A stretch of 64,000 bases of DNA from an uncultured Paracoccaceae bacterium (GCA_947503935.1 CANNFR010000001.1:310001-374000), one strand, 5' to 3'; shown: positions 8,516 through 18,092, counted from the stretch's first letter. Translations and numbers: made by a program. Notes: generated from the letters alone by a model not told the origin.

Positions 8516-8561
8516 GCCTGCAAAGTCCGCGCAGATCTGTCGCTATCTCAAAAAGGGTTTC

Positions 8562-9029
8562 CTACCGGTCGGCAGCGGTCATGAAGATCTCTTTCACCGC
8601 CGTCTCGAACCCCTTCTTGACCACGAATTCCTTGACCATCCCATCGGTTACCCGCTTGGCGATGCCACCGCCTGTCATCGAGACGCCGCGCTTGAAATAG
8701 CTGGCATAGATACCGTCGATGATCATGCCGCGCGCAAAGCTCATGAAGAGGGTATTTGCCATGCTGCGAAAGGTCGGGTCACGCTGGGTCACCAGGGGGT
8801 TATGCACGGCTTGCTTGGCCACCTCGACAACGGCCGAGCCTTCGTAGCTGATTGGCGACAGCTTGGCGGCGATCCATTCGCCCGCGCTGACCTCGCCGTC
8901 CTTGTTGCCGTCGCGGTCATCGTAGAAGCCGATGACAACGGCGGCATCATTGCCGATAAAGCCGACGGCCCCGATAGGCTCGGGCCCGTATTTCTTGATC
9001 AAAATCCAGTCAATCTTTGCGGCTGGCAT
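8562..9029 (-). CDS. EF-hand orphan protein at the end of the T6SS operon
   Basis: A 155-residue protein with one canonical 12-residue EF-hand loop, DGNKDGEVSAGE (residues 40-51): Asp/Asn at 1, 3 and 5, Gly 6, Val 8, Glu 12. The rest is not recognised. Residues about 92-155 are Gly- and Lys-rich with amphipathic stretches (SFARGMIIDGIYASYFKRGV). There is no signal peptide. It lies 46 bases downstream of tssH on the same strand with its own GGGAGG ribosome-binding site, as the last gene of the T6SS minus arm. Position suggests a T6SS accessory, adaptor or cargo, but nothing in the sequence proves this. Confidence 0.7.
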   Translation of the reverse strand: MPAAKIDWILIKKYGPEPIGAVGFIGNDAAVVIGFYDDRDGNKDGEVSAGEWIAAKLSPISYEGSAVVEVAKQAVHNPLVTQRDPTFRSMANTLFMSFARGMIIDGIYASYFKRGVSMTGGGIAKRVTDGMVKEFVVKKGFETAVKEIFMTAADR

Positions 9030-9075
9030 AGTTTGGTATCCTCCCTTTTGAAATAGATAGATCTATGGTCGCAAC

Positions 9076-11745
9076 TTACCCGAACTCGTAGGCAATCTGT
9101 CCATCCTTCATCACCACGTCGACCGTCGTCATCTCGTCGCCCGAGACCATGCGGTTCAGAACCTCGCGCGAAAGGTCGGGCAGGATCGAGTTGGTGATGA
9201 TGTTGTCGATCATCCGCCCGCCGCTGTCGGGGTCGCGGCATTGGGCGACGATGTGGTCTAGAACGTCAGTGCCATAGCCGAACCGGGCACCGTGCGCCTC
9301 GCGCAGGCGCTTGCCGACCTGGTCCAGCTTGAGGCGGGCGATGCCGGCCAGCACTTCGGGGCCAAGCGGCACGTAAGGTATCGTGACGATGCGGCCCAGA
9401 AGCGCGGGCGGGAAGACATCGAGGAGGAAGGGTTTCAGTGCGGTGTTGACCTCATCCATGTCAGGTTCGGCGGTGCCGCCGTCGGCCATCTCCATGATCA
9501 CCTCGGTGCCGACATTCGAGGTCAGCAGGATCAACGTGTTCTTGAAGTCGATCGCGCGGCCATTGCCGTCTTCCATGATGCCTTTGTCGAAGACCTGAAA
9601 GAACAGTTCGTGAATGTCGGGGTGGGCCTTTTCGACCTCGTCCAGCAGCACCACCGAATAGGGTTTGCGGCGCACGGCTTCGGTCAGGCGGCCGCCCTCG
9701 CCGTAGCCCACATAGCCCGGCGGCGCGCCTTTGAGGAGCGAGACGGAATGCGCCTCTTGGAATTCGGACATGTTGATGGTGATGATGTTTTGTTCGCCGC
9801 CATAGAGGCTTTCGGCCAGCGCCAGCGCGGTTTCCGTCTTGCCGACGCCCGAGGGGCCGCAGAGCATGAAGACGCCGATGGGTTTCTTGGGGTTGGCAAG
9901 GCCTGCGCGGCTGGTCTCGATCCGCTTGGCGATCATCTTCAGACCGTGGTCCTGGCCGATGACGCGCTCGCGCAGATCGTCTGACAGGCGCAGGACGGCC
10001 TGCAATTCGTCGGTGACCATGCGGCCCGCGGGGATACCGGTCCAGTCCGAGATGACCGAGGCGACGGCCTGTTCATCGACATGGGCATAGACCATCCGGT
10101 CGTCGGGATTGCCGCTTTCGAGGGCGGCCATCTTCTCCGCCATCTCGGCGCGGGTGGCGTCGGGGTCTGCGGGCGCATCTTCGCCCTCGGGCAACGCGCC
10201 CTCGGCGGCGGCGCGGGCTTCGGCCAGGCGAACACGCAGCGCCAGCACCTCTTCGACGACGCGCTTTTCCTCGTCATAGAGCGCCTCGGCGGCGGTGAGG
10301 TCTTGGCGGAGGGTGTCGGCCTCTTCGCCCGCCTCTTTCAGGCGGTCTTCGTTGGTTTCGCCCAAGTCACGCTCGGCCGTTTTGCCCGCGATCTCGGTTT
10401 CCAGGGCTGCGATGGCCTCGCGTAGATCGGCGATGCGGGCAGGGGTCGAGGATTGGCTGACGGCCACGCGTGCACAGGCGGTGTCGAGCAGGCTGATCGC
10501 CTTGTCGGGCAGCTGGCGCGCGGGGATGTAGCGCGCCGAGAGGGCCACGGCCGACACGATGGCTTCATCCGAGATACGGACGTTGTGATGCGCCTCCATC
10601 GCAGGCGTGATGCCGCGGATCATGTAGGCGCATTTGTCGAGATCCGGTTCATCGACCTGCACCGGCTGAAAGCGGCGGGTGAGGGCAGGGTCTTTCTCAA
10701 AATACTTGCTGTATTCGGCCCAGGTGGTGGCCGCGATGGTGCGCAGCGTGCCGCGCGCCAGGGCGGGTTTCAGCAGGTTCGCGGCGTCGCCCGTGCCCGC
10801 CGCCCCGCCTGCGCCCACCAGGGTATGCGCCTCGTCGATGAAGAGGATGATGGGGTTCGGGCTGGCCTGCACCTCGTCGATGACGGATCGCAGGCGCTGT
10901 TCGAACTCGCCCTTCATCGAAGCGCCGGCCTGCATCTGGCCGATATCGAGGCGATGCAGACGAAAGCCTTTCAACGCGGGCGGCACGTCGCCTGCGGCCA
11001 GACGCTGGGCAAAGCCCTCGGCCACGGCGGTTTTGCCGACGCCGGCCTCACCCGTCAGGATCGGATTGTTCTGGCGCCGGCGCAAAAGCACGTCGATCAC
11101 CTGGCGGATTTCATCGTCGCGGCCGACCACGCGGTCCATCTTGCCTGCCTCGGCCTCGGCCGTCATGTCGACGGAAAAGCGCCCGAGCGCGGTCTTGGCA
11201 TCGGCCCCGGGGGCGCCCGCCGCGCTGGGCGCAGACAGGCCCGAGCCATCCATCGGGCGCATCGCCTCTTCTTCGGACTCGGCCCAGAGCTTCGACGCCT
11301 CGGCGCCTAGCCTGTCAACCGAGATATCGCCGAAGACGGGCGAATAGCCGATCACTTCGCGTTTGAGATGCGGGTCATTCAGCATCGCCAGAAGGACATG
11401 GCCGGTGCGGATCTGAACCTCGCCGAAGAACAGCGTCGCATAGGTCCAGGCGTGGTTCAGCGTGTCCGACAGCGCCTCGGCGATGCCGGGGGTTTCGGTG
11501 ACGTTCTTTTGCAGCCCCGCCATGGCCTGGTCGAGGTCCTTGAGAACCCGGCCGCGATCGAGATCAAGCTCGCGCAATGTCATCGTGACGTCCGATTGTT
11601 GGTTCGAGACGCAGTGGAACAGCCAATGACACAGTTCGACATTGCGGTTCTGTTCGCCGCGTGCATGGCGCATGGCCTGGAGGAAAGCGTCATAGCCCGC
11701 GCGGTTCATCTTGCCGGCATATTTCTCAATGGTGATTTCGGTCAT
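9076..11745 (-). CDS. tssH: T6SS sheath-disassembly ATPase TssH (ClpV)
   Basis: An 889-residue AAA+ unfoldase of the ClpV class. It has an N-terminal ClpN repeat domain (residues 1-160), a first ATPase domain with GEAGVGKT and FIDEAHTLVG, a middle coiled-coil region (about 430-540, Ala/Glu-rich), and a second ATPase domain with GPSGVGKTETAL and VVLLDEVEKAHP. It recycles the contracted TssB/TssC sheath in the cytoplasm. The absence of a ClpP-binding loop cannot be judged by eye. It follows tssG by 24 bases; the locus context separates it from ClpB. Confidence 0.96.
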   Translation of the reverse strand: MTEITIEKYAGKMNRAGYDAFLQAMRHARGEQNRNVELCHWLFHCVSNQQSDVTMTLRELDLDRGRVLKDLDQAMAGLQKNVTETPGIAEALSDTLNHAWTYATLFFGEVQIRTGHVLLAMLNDPHLKREVIGYSPVFGDISVDRLGAEASKLWAESEEEAMRPMDGSGLSAPSAAGAPGADAKTALGRFSVDMTAEAEAGKMDRVVGRDDEIRQVIDVLLRRRQNNPILTGEAGVGKTAVAEGFAQRLAAGDVPPALKGFRLHRLDIGQMQAGASMKGEFEQRLRSVIDEVQASPNPIILFIDEAHTLVGAGGAAGTGDAANLLKPALARGTLRTIAATTWAEYSKYFEKDPALTRRFQPVQVDEPDLDKCAYMIRGITPAMEAHHNVRISDEAIVSAVALSARYIPARQLPDKAISLLDTACARVAVSQSSTPARIADLREAIAALETEIAGKTAERDLGETNEDRLKEAGEEADTLRQDLTAAEALYDEEKRVVEEVLALRVRLAEARAAAEGALPEGEDAPADPDATRAEMAEKMAALESGNPDDRMVYAHVDEQAVASVISDWTGIPAGRMVTDELQAVLRLSDDLRERVIGQDHGLKMIAKRIETSRAGLANPKKPIGVFMLCGPSGVGKTETALALAESLYGGEQNIITINMSEFQEAHSVSLLKGAPPGYVGYGEGGRLTEAVRRKPYSVVLLDEVEKAHPDIHELFFQVFDKGIMEDGNGRAIDFKNTLILLTSNVGTEVIMEMADGGTAEPDMDEVNTALKPFLLDVFPPALLGRIVTIPYVPLGPEVLAGIARLKLDQVGKRLREAHGARFGYGTDVLDHIVAQCRDPDSGGRMIDNIITNSILPDLSREVLNRMVSGDEMTTVDVVMKDGQIAYEFG

Positions 11746-11769
11746 TCAGGTCCGTCCAAAAGGGGTTTG

Positions 11770-12759
11770 TCAGGCGGCTTCGGCCGCAGGTGTATCAAGC
11801 GAAAAGCGCGAGACTTCGATGTAATCGCTCGCCGCATCCTTGGGCGGTGCGATGCAGGCCATCCAGCCCAGCTCGGCCGATTTGCCCATCGCGGCCGGGG
11901 CGACCTGATCGGCGGGCAGCGACAGGGCGACGTCGACCTCAACCGATTTGCCGACATACCAGAAGACGATGTCTTTCAGGCTGGCATGGTCCGGGCCGCT
12001 GGGCAGAAAGCGGCGATAGCGGGTCAGATCGGCCGTGCGGATATGCAGGCAGATCTTTTCATTCACGCTCTGCACGCGGGCGCCAAGGTGCATGTCACGC
12101 CCCAGCGTCGCGCCCTGTTGGCCGAGGCGGCTTTGGCTGTTGGCCTCGAACTCCATCCACGAGGGGACGTGTTCCTCAACCCGGATATCGGCGCCGAAAT
12201 GCACCTCAAGCATCTGGCGCAGGCGCACCGGGCTTTTGACCCGCGCCGCATGCAGGCCCACCATCGGCAGCTTGAGGACGTCTTCCACCCGGTCGCGGCG
12301 GCGGTAGGCGGGCGTGCCGATGCCAGAAAGCGCGCCCAGATAGGTCGCGAAACGGTCATCTTCTGGGTGGTCGAACTGGCTGATCGCGCGGGCATCAGAC
12401 CAGGCCCGAAAGAAGAGCTGCTGAAACCGTGCCGCGAAGATATCGGTGAAGCGCACGAAGGCATCGTCGCCCGCCTCGAACCATTGCAGCACTTCTTCGG
12501 TGGTGTTCAGCGGCAGCGCGCCCTGCGGCCCAAAGAAGCCCAGAAACTGGGTGCGGATGCGGGGTGCCTTGCCATCGGTCTGGATGGCCGAGATGTCATT
12601 TTCGGGGAAGGCCAGAAAGGGGTCCTGCCCGAGATTGGCAATCTCGTTTTTCAGGGTGCGGTTGCGCCCGATCCGTGGCTTGCCGCCCGCGCCGCGTTCC
12701 AGCCGGCGCAACAGCGCCAGAAAGCCGTAGGCGCCAGGATTTGTGACAGGCTCGGTCAT
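11770..12759 (-). CDS. tssG: T6SS baseplate protein TssG
   Basis: A 329-residue protein of the TssG/ImpH (VasB) family. Recognisable points are YGFLALLRRLERGAG at the N-terminus, the FFGPQGALPLNTTE motif near residues 75-90 and FRAWSDARAISQFDHPEDDR further on. TssG joins TssF, TssE and TssK in the cytoplasmic baseplate wedge that seats the Hcp tube and sheath. Its start overlaps the tssF stop by 4 bases. Length is normal for the family. Confidence 0.95.
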   Translation of the reverse strand: MTEPVTNPGAYGFLALLRRLERGAGGKPRIGRNRTLKNEIANLGQDPFLAFPENDISAIQTDGKAPRIRTQFLGFFGPQGALPLNTTEEVLQWFEAGDDAFVRFTDIFAARFQQLFFRAWSDARAISQFDHPEDDRFATYLGALSGIGTPAYRRRDRVEDVLKLPMVGLHAARVKSPVRLRQMLEVHFGADIRVEEHVPSWMEFEANSQSRLGQQGATLGRDMHLGARVQSVNEKICLHIRTADLTRYRRFLPSGPDHASLKDIVFWYVGKSVEVDVALSLPADQVAPAAMGKSAELGWMACIAPPKDAASDYIEVSRFSLDTPAAEAA

Positions 12760-14669
12760 ATCAGCGGGCCGCTGCCGCTGCGGGCGGGCCAGGTCTTGAT
12801 ATCACCGCGCTGGGTTGAGGCGACGATGCATTGGGTGAAGCTGTTGATCGAGGCGTATTCAGCCAGAAACCGGTCAAGCACCGCGCCCAAGATAATCACG
12901 CCGCTGCCCTCGAACGCGACCTCGTCGAAGGTGAGGCGCACCTCGAGGCCCCTTGCCGCATGATAGCCGTTGCCGCGCCGGATCGAACGGACGACGGGGC
13001 GCGTTTCGATCTTCTTCAAGCCCTGCAACTGCGCCTCGGTGATCGCGTCGGAGAGGTCCGCGAAAAGAGACAGAAGCTCACGCAAGCCGGCCGCACTCTT
13101 TTCGCCGCCGCGGTCGTCCAGCCCGAAATGGCTGAGCGACAGATAGCTGATCAGCCGCCAGTAATTGTCGCCATCGGTGGCGCGGTGGGGCGCGTTGCGT
13201 TCAATCTCGGCCATCGATTCACGCGGGCGGGTCGGGCCTGCGACGCAAGACAGGCTGACGGTCACATCATCGCACATGTGAAAATCGCCAGCGGCCTGGC
13301 CGATCGGCAGGTATTCGGGCAGGTGACGGTTTGAACAAAGCGTCATGACCTGCAAGCGCTGGGCGGGCGGCCCCGCGCCTTCATCGGGCTCATAGACCGA
13401 GATCAGCGTCTCAGTCCCCCGATAGCGGTTGCGCGCGCCGAACCGCGCCTCCTGCTCGGTCAGGCGGCGCTGCCGTTGGCGGGTGGTGTAATAGAGCGCC
13501 TGCCGGGGGGTGATATCGTCACCCGGCAGGCCGTAAAGCGGGTGCACTTCAACCTTGCTGCCGACGCGGGCGTAATGGGCGAAAACCTCTTCGATCCGGT
13601 AGACCTCGTAATGGGTCACCGGGCTACTATCGGGCGTGACGACGTATTCGTAGCGCTTGGTATCCAGCCGGATCTGATTGGCCGATTCCTGAAACAGATT
13701 CACCGCCGGAACCGTATGAATGCGCAAGCTGTCATTTGTGACGCGCGCATCGAGGGTCTTGTTGGCTGAGCCGAACTCAAACACGATCTGAAGCGATTTC
13801 GTGCGGTTGTTCGCCAGGGCTTGCCTGAGCCCGGTCAGCTTGAAGCCAAGGAATTTGCGCGGAAACACGAAGGCCTCGCGCAGCATGGCGAACCCTTCGA
13901 AAAGGCGGTTGTTGCGGGGGAACAGGGCCTCATCATGGTCAAATCCCACCTGTTGGATCGAGGCGGGGTCGAGATGCACGAAAACAGAGTCACCGCTGGC
14001 ATCGAGATAGCGCAGCGAAACGCGCTTGAGGTCGCAAAAGATCTGTTCGTAGAGGGCCGCCGCCTCGGACAGAGGCGCGGTCAGGTAGAATGGCAACTCG
14101 TCCATTTCAAGCGTGGCGAAGGTTTGATCGGCGCCAAGCCGGCCGAGCGTAACCTCAAGTCCCGCACTTGCGCCCTCCGCCAGATCCTGACCCAAAGCCA
14201 CAAGCGGCGCGGCTTTCGCATGGTACGTGGTTTCGGTCAATTCGATGGGCCAGAGATGTAGCGGGCTGGTCAGAGCAAAGCGGCAGGTGACCCGCTGCGC
14301 GGCATCGACGAACCGCGCGTCGATGTAATTGCCGGGCGCGAATTCGAGGCCCTCGTTGTTCTGGTGCATCTCGACGGGCGGATCGGCCTGCACCAACATG
14401 GCACTGGGCGTGGGCCGCAGCGCATCGGGGAAGATCTGTTCCAGAAGTTCGGTGGTGAAGGTCCGAAATTCCTCATCGATCTTCAACTGGACGCGGGCCG
14501 CCATGAAGGCCGTCCCTTCCAGCAGACCCGCGACGGCGGGGTCGAGGTTTTCCTTCAGAAGCCCGCCCAGGCGATCGGCAATACCCGGATATTCCGCGGC
14601 AAATTCGCTGGACCGCTCGTAAAGCAGCGCCAATTCGCGGTTATAGGCATCGCGGAACGCCTTTTTCAT
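12756..14669 (-). CDS. tssF: T6SS baseplate protein TssF
   Basis: A 637-residue protein of the TssF/ImpG (VasA) family, starting MKKAFRDAYNRELALLYERS and containing FAAEYPGIADRLGG and VQLKIDEEFRTFTTELLEQI, all typical of TssF. It is the largest wedge protein and contacts TssG, TssE and TssK in the baseplate. Four-base overlaps link it to tssE before and tssG after it, so the three wedge genes are strongly coupled for stoichiometric synthesis. Confidence 0.96.
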   Translation of the reverse strand: MKKAFRDAYNRELALLYERSSEFAAEYPGIADRLGGLLKENLDPAVAGLLEGTAFMAARVQLKIDEEFRTFTTELLEQIFPDALRPTPSAMLVQADPPVEMHQNNEGLEFAPGNYIDARFVDAAQRVTCRFALTSPLHLWPIELTETTYHAKAAPLVALGQDLAEGASAGLEVTLGRLGADQTFATLEMDELPFYLTAPLSEAAALYEQIFCDLKRVSLRYLDASGDSVFVHLDPASIQQVGFDHDEALFPRNNRLFEGFAMLREAFVFPRKFLGFKLTGLRQALANNRTKSLQIVFEFGSANKTLDARVTNDSLRIHTVPAVNLFQESANQIRLDTKRYEYVVTPDSSPVTHYEVYRIEEVFAHYARVGSKVEVHPLYGLPGDDITPRQALYYTTRQRQRRLTEQEARFGARNRYRGTETLISVYEPDEGAGPPAQRLQVMTLCSNRHLPEYLPIGQAAGDFHMCDDVTVSLSCVAGPTRPRESMAEIERNAPHRATDGDNYWRLISYLSLSHFGLDDRGGEKSAAGLRELLSLFADLSDAITEAQLQGLKKIETRPVVRSIRRGNGYHAARGLEVRLTFDEVAFEGSGVIILGAVLDRFLAEYASINSFTQCIVASTQRGDIKTWPARSGSGPLI

Positions 14670-15259
14670 GTGCCGCCCCGCTTGTCGGCCATTTGCACCT
14701 TGCCCGCGCCGATATCGACCTCGGCCAGAAAATCCAGCGCGATATCGACGGGGTTGGCGACGATCTCGGCATTGATCGAGAAGGTCAGGCGCTGCTGTTT
14801 GTCGCCATACTTGTCGTTCAGCTGGATATCCAGCGTTTCGGGCACCAGGCGTGGTTCATGATCGATCAGCGACTGGCGAATGGAGTCGGCGATGCGTGAA
14901 GTGGTCAGATCGGTCATGCTGACGCTCGACAGGTCGCGGAACCCGTAATTGATGATGGATTTTTGTACGTAAGGTGCGTCATCAAGGGGCTGGACGGCCT
15001 CAAGCCGGATGGTGCTGAGCAGGCTGGCCAAATCGGCCTTGATCTGAGTTCTGAGCGCGGCCTCACCCGTGCCATGGCGCCGTTCGCGGCTGCGCCGTGT
15101 CACGGTGCGGTCGCCGTCCTGATACTCGGCATCGCCCTTGCGGGCATCACCGGCCTCATGTGCGGCACGAAAGAGCTGCATCACCGAAACCTGCCGTGTC
15201 TCGGGGTTTCGGGCCGCGTCGGTCGATCGCGCTTTGGCTTTAGGGGAACGCGGTTTCAT
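14666..15259 (-). CDS. tssE: T6SS baseplate protein TssE (gp25-like)
   Basis: A 197-residue protein. The C-terminal 140 residues form the gp25-like lysozyme-fold domain (DLASLLSTIRLEAVQPLDD, IINYGFRDLSS, IRQSLIDHEPRLV), which initiates sheath assembly at the baseplate and is not an active lysozyme. The N-terminal 55 residues are basic and low-complexity, making it longer than many TssE proteins. It is separated from hcp by a strong terminator (15315-15348), so tssEFGH are expected at a lower level than Hcp unless a promoter is hidden in the 117-bp gap. Confidence 0.93.
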   Translation of the reverse strand: MKPRSPKAKARSTDAARNPETRQVSVMQLFRAAHEAGDARKGDAEYQDGDRTVTRRSRERRHGTGEAALRTQIKADLASLLSTIRLEAVQPLDDAPYVQKSIINYGFRDLSSVSMTDLTTSRIADSIRQSLIDHEPRLVPETLDIQLNDKYGDKQQRLTFSINAEIVANPVDIALDFLAEVDIGAGKVQMADKRGGT

Positions 15260-15314
15260 CGCCTTTTATGCCCGCGGCTTGGCCGATGTGGAAAGAACAT
15301 CGTGCAATCATCTG

Positions 15315-15348
15315 GAAAAAAGACAGCCGGCGCAAGGGTTGCGCCGGC
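15315..15348 (-). terminator. Rho-independent terminator after hcp
   Basis: On the minus strand a perfect 10-bp stem, GCCGGCGCAA/TTGCGCCGGC with a 3-base loop (15326-15348), is followed by TGTC and six T residues (15316-15321). It sits directly downstream of hcp and upstream of tssE. This gives partial termination that favours the sheath and tube genes over the baseplate genes. Confidence 0.88.
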
Positions 15349-15376
15349 CGGATCGTATAAGCGGATAAGGACTGGC

Positions 15377-15874
15377 TTAAGCCACCCATTCCCGGTTTTC
15401 GGCGATTTCCCAACCGGCGATCTGCTCGGCACCCTGGGCACCGCTGTCCTCCTGGGTGCGGGTCGTCAGTTCGAAACGGCGGAAGTTGATCGTGATGGTT
15501 TCCTGCACGCGATCCAGGCCATCCTTCGAGCCGCCGGTGCGGTACGAGGTGAACATTGCGATTTCGAACTTGAAGTGGAGATATTCAACCGGACCGCTGC
15601 CGCCGGCCTTACGCACGATCAACTCACCATTTTCAAGATGCTCGCCCGAGGCGACGCGCTTGACGATATCGCTGGTCGCACGGTCGACATATTTGGTGAT
15701 CGTCAGGTCGCCCACGTTCACCTTGCCGCCGCCGCCGCCGGCACCCATGTGGGTCGTCCCGCTCTGCGACATGGACCAATCCCATGCGAGAACATCGACC
15801 TTGTCCTTGTGGACGTCGTCTTGTGATTCGCCTTTAATGTTATTGGAAAGACCAAGAAAAATGTCGACTGCCAT
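15377..15874 (-). CDS. hcp: T6SS tube protein Hcp (TssD)
   Basis: A 165-residue Hcp of normal length. Family marks are the start AVDIFLGLSNNIKGES, the glycine-rich loop THMGAGGGGGKVNVGDL, ITKYVDRATSDIV and the late strand QETITINFRRFELT. Hexameric rings stack into the tube inside the TssBC sheath, and the lumen can carry small effectors. The start has a strong AGAGGAG ribosome-binding site, and a terminator follows the gene, matching the high Hcp demand. Only this one hcp is present in the window. Confidence 0.97.
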   Translation of the reverse strand: MAVDIFLGLSNNIKGESQDDVHKDKVDVLAWDWSMSQSGTTHMGAGGGGGKVNVGDLTITKYVDRATSDIVKRVASGEHLENGELIVRKAGGSGPVEYLHFKFEIAMFTSYRTGGSKDGLDRVQETITINFRRFELTTRTQEDSGAQGAEQIAGWEIAENREWVA

Positions 15875-15925
15875 TGTATGCTCCTCTTAGGCGTCAATAC
15901 TCAATGTGTGATCCGAACGGGCTGA

Positions 15926-17419
15926 TTACTTGCCGCTCGGCAGTTTAGACACGAGACTCATCCCGATGTCCATTCCCTCCAGCTGGAAGTGCGGCTTGAG
16001 GTAGAAACGACCGACATAGTAGCCTGGATTTTCCTCATCCTCGGTCACCTCAACCTTGGCGCCGGCCAAGGGTTTCTTGGCCTTTTCTTTCTCACTCGCG
16101 GTCTCGGGGTTGCCCGAGACATACTTGTTAACCCATGTTTGTAACGAATTCTGCAGCTGCAGACGATCAGGGCTCTGACCGATTTTGTCGCGGACCATGC
16201 ATTTCAGGTAATGGCTGAACCGCGAAACGGCGAAGATATAGGGCAGGCGCGACGACATGTTGTCGGACGCAGTGGCCAGATCATCGACATACTTCTTCGG
16301 CCGGTAGAGCGTCTGGGCGCCGATGAACGCGGCCTTGTCGGTGTGCTTGCGATGGATCAGGCCGATCAGGCCCGCCTTCGACAACTCGCCCTCGCGACGA
16401 TCGGTGATCGAGACTTCGGTGGGGCATTTGAGGTCTTTCGACCCATCGCCGGTATCGAAGGTGTGGGTGGGCAGGTTCATCACCTCACCGCCCGATTGCA
16501 CACCGCGGATCTGCACCGTCCAGCCGTGTTCCTTGTGGGCACGGTTGATATTGCTGGCCATGGCATGTGCCGCATTCATCCAGGAGTAGTTGCGACCCTC
16601 ATGGCCGTCGGTCTCTTCCTGAAACTCGAACTCTTCCACGACCGAGTTGGACTCCTGCCCGTAGGGCTCGCGCGCCAGAACGCGGGGCAAGGTCAGAGCG
16701 ATGTAGCGCGAGTTCTCGGAATCGCGCAGGCCGTTCCAGGCCGCGTAATCGGGCGTATCGAAGATCTCGGACAGGTCCGGCGGCGTGCCAATCTCGTTCC
16801 AACTGTCGAGGCCCAGAAGATTGGGGCCGGCAGCCGCGATGAACGGCGCATGTGCTGCCGCCGCGATCTTGCCGAGATCACGCAAAAGCGCGACGTCGCT
16901 GGTGGCCTGATCGAAATAGTAATCGCCGATCAGCGCACCGAAAGGCTTGCCGCCCAACGTGCCGAATTCCTGTTCGTAGATCTTCTGGTGCAGTGGGCTT
17001 TTGTCCCATTTCGCGCCGGGGAAGCGGCGCATGTCGGCCTGAAGCTCTTTCTTCGAGACGTTCATCACCTTGACGCGCAGCGAGGCGTCCGTCTCGGCAT
17101 TGTTGACGGTGTAGGCCAGACCACGCCAGCTGCTTTCCAGCGTCTGAAATTCCTCATGGTGAATGATCTCGTTCACCTGATCGCTCAGCTGCTTGTCCAA
17201 CTTCGCCAGCATGGCGCTGATCGTGTCGATCACATCCTCACCGATCAGCGCCTGATCGTCGAGCGCCTCGCGCACCAGCGCGACCACGGCGTTATCGACC
17301 TCTTTGGCGGCGACATCCGTGCGTGGCTTGATCGTCTGCTTCAGGATGTCGGAGAATTCATCCAGATCGCTAAGCGGCTGATCCGCCGCCTGGGTGTTGG
17401 TCTTGGCTTGTTCTGCCAT
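15926..17419 (-). CDS. tssC: T6SS sheath large subunit TssC
   Basis: A 497-residue sheath protein of the TssC/VipB family. Typical segments are FQTLESSWRGLAYTVNN, FGALIGDYYFD, DLGKIAAAAHAPFIAAA and the C-terminal ISRF-like VSRFSHYLKCMVRDKIG. It interlocks with TssB to build the contractile sheath that drives the Hcp tube. Located 57 bases after tssB and 51 bases before hcp, it is in the classic tssB-tssC-hcp order. Length is normal. Confidence 0.97.
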   Translation of the reverse strand: MAEQAKTNTQAADQPLSDLDEFSDILKQTIKPRTDVAAKEVDNAVVALVREALDDQALIGEDVIDTISAMLAKLDKQLSDQVNEIIHHEEFQTLESSWRGLAYTVNNAETDASLRVKVMNVSKKELQADMRRFPGAKWDKSPLHQKIYEQEFGTLGGKPFGALIGDYYFDQATSDVALLRDLGKIAAAAHAPFIAAAGPNLLGLDSWNEIGTPPDLSEIFDTPDYAAWNGLRDSENSRYIALTLPRVLAREPYGQESNSVVEEFEFQEETDGHEGRNYSWMNAAHAMASNINRAHKEHGWTVQIRGVQSGGEVMNLPTHTFDTGDGSKDLKCPTEVSITDRREGELSKAGLIGLIHRKHTDKAAFIGAQTLYRPKKYVDDLATASDNMSSRLPYIFAVSRFSHYLKCMVRDKIGQSPDRLQLQNSLQTWVNKYVSGNPETASEKEKAKKPLAGAKVEVTEDEENPGYYVGRFYLKPHFQLEGMDIGMSLVSKLPSGK

Positions 17420-17476
17420 CTACGTGTTCCTGAATCCTATTGTCCGCGGCGGTCCATGTGGGTCGGGCCTTTGCGG

Positions 17477-17995
17477 TTACTCGCTCTCGTCTTTCTCGGT
17501 CTTGCTCCGCTCGGCCAGGGCCGCCATCAACTCAGGGTCGGCCAGAAGCTTCTTGATCTGATCCTGGGCCCTGGGCTTGCTGCTCATGTAGCGCTGCAGG
17601 TTGGCCAGGTGCTGACGGGCCTCCAGAAGCTTGTTCAGTGCGGGAACCTGGCGGGCCACTTCGGCCGGGTTGAAATCATCCATCGACTTGAAGTGCATCG
17701 AGACGCCCAGCCGGTCGGTTGAGTCCGGATCAAGCTTGTTCTCGACGTGGAAGGACACGCCCGGCGCGACGCTTTCCATGTAATCGTCCAGCGAACTGCT
17801 TGTCACGTCGACGAAATCGCGTTCGTCCATCGGGGGCTTCTCAACTTCCGAGGCATTGCCCGACAAGTCGGACAGCACGCCCATCACGAAGGGCAGCTCG
17901 ACCATCTTTTCGCTATCATACGGGTCTTCATAGGAAATCTGCACCCGCGGCGGGCGATTGCGCTTGATAAATTTCGTCGAGGAATCTGACGACAT
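17477..17995 (-). CDS. tssB: T6SS sheath small subunit TssB
   Basis: A 172-residue protein of the TssB/VipA family, with NRPPRVQISYEDPYDSE, ELPFVMGVLSDLSGN and the C-terminal LLADPELMAAL helix region. The start MSSDSSTKFIKRNRPP at 17995 has GGAG six bases upstream. An upstream in-frame Met at 18049 would add 18 residues and lacks a clear site. TssB pairs with TssC to form the sheath protomer. The gene lies 97 bases downstream of tssA. Confidence 0.95.
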   Translation of the reverse strand: MSSDSSTKFIKRNRPPRVQISYEDPYDSEKMVELPFVMGVLSDLSGNASEVEKPPMDERDFVDVTSSSLDDYMESVAPGVSFHVENKLDPDSTDRLGVSMHFKSMDDFNPAEVARQVPALNKLLEARQHLANLQRYMSSKPRAQDQIKKLLADPELMAALAERSKTEKDESE

Positions 17996-18092
17996 GGGAA
18001 ACTCCGAACTTATGGGCGCGATGAAAGCGCCAATATATTGGCAAGTCAATCGATTTACTGCAACCCGGACGGTGCCGGAGTGCAGCGCTTTA

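Noticed and set aside
9292-12963. Long plus-strand open frames opposite tssH, tssG and tssF
   Set aside because: They lie antisense to strongly recognised T6SS genes, have Arg/Gly/His-rich shadow composition typical of high-GC antisense frames and show no domains.
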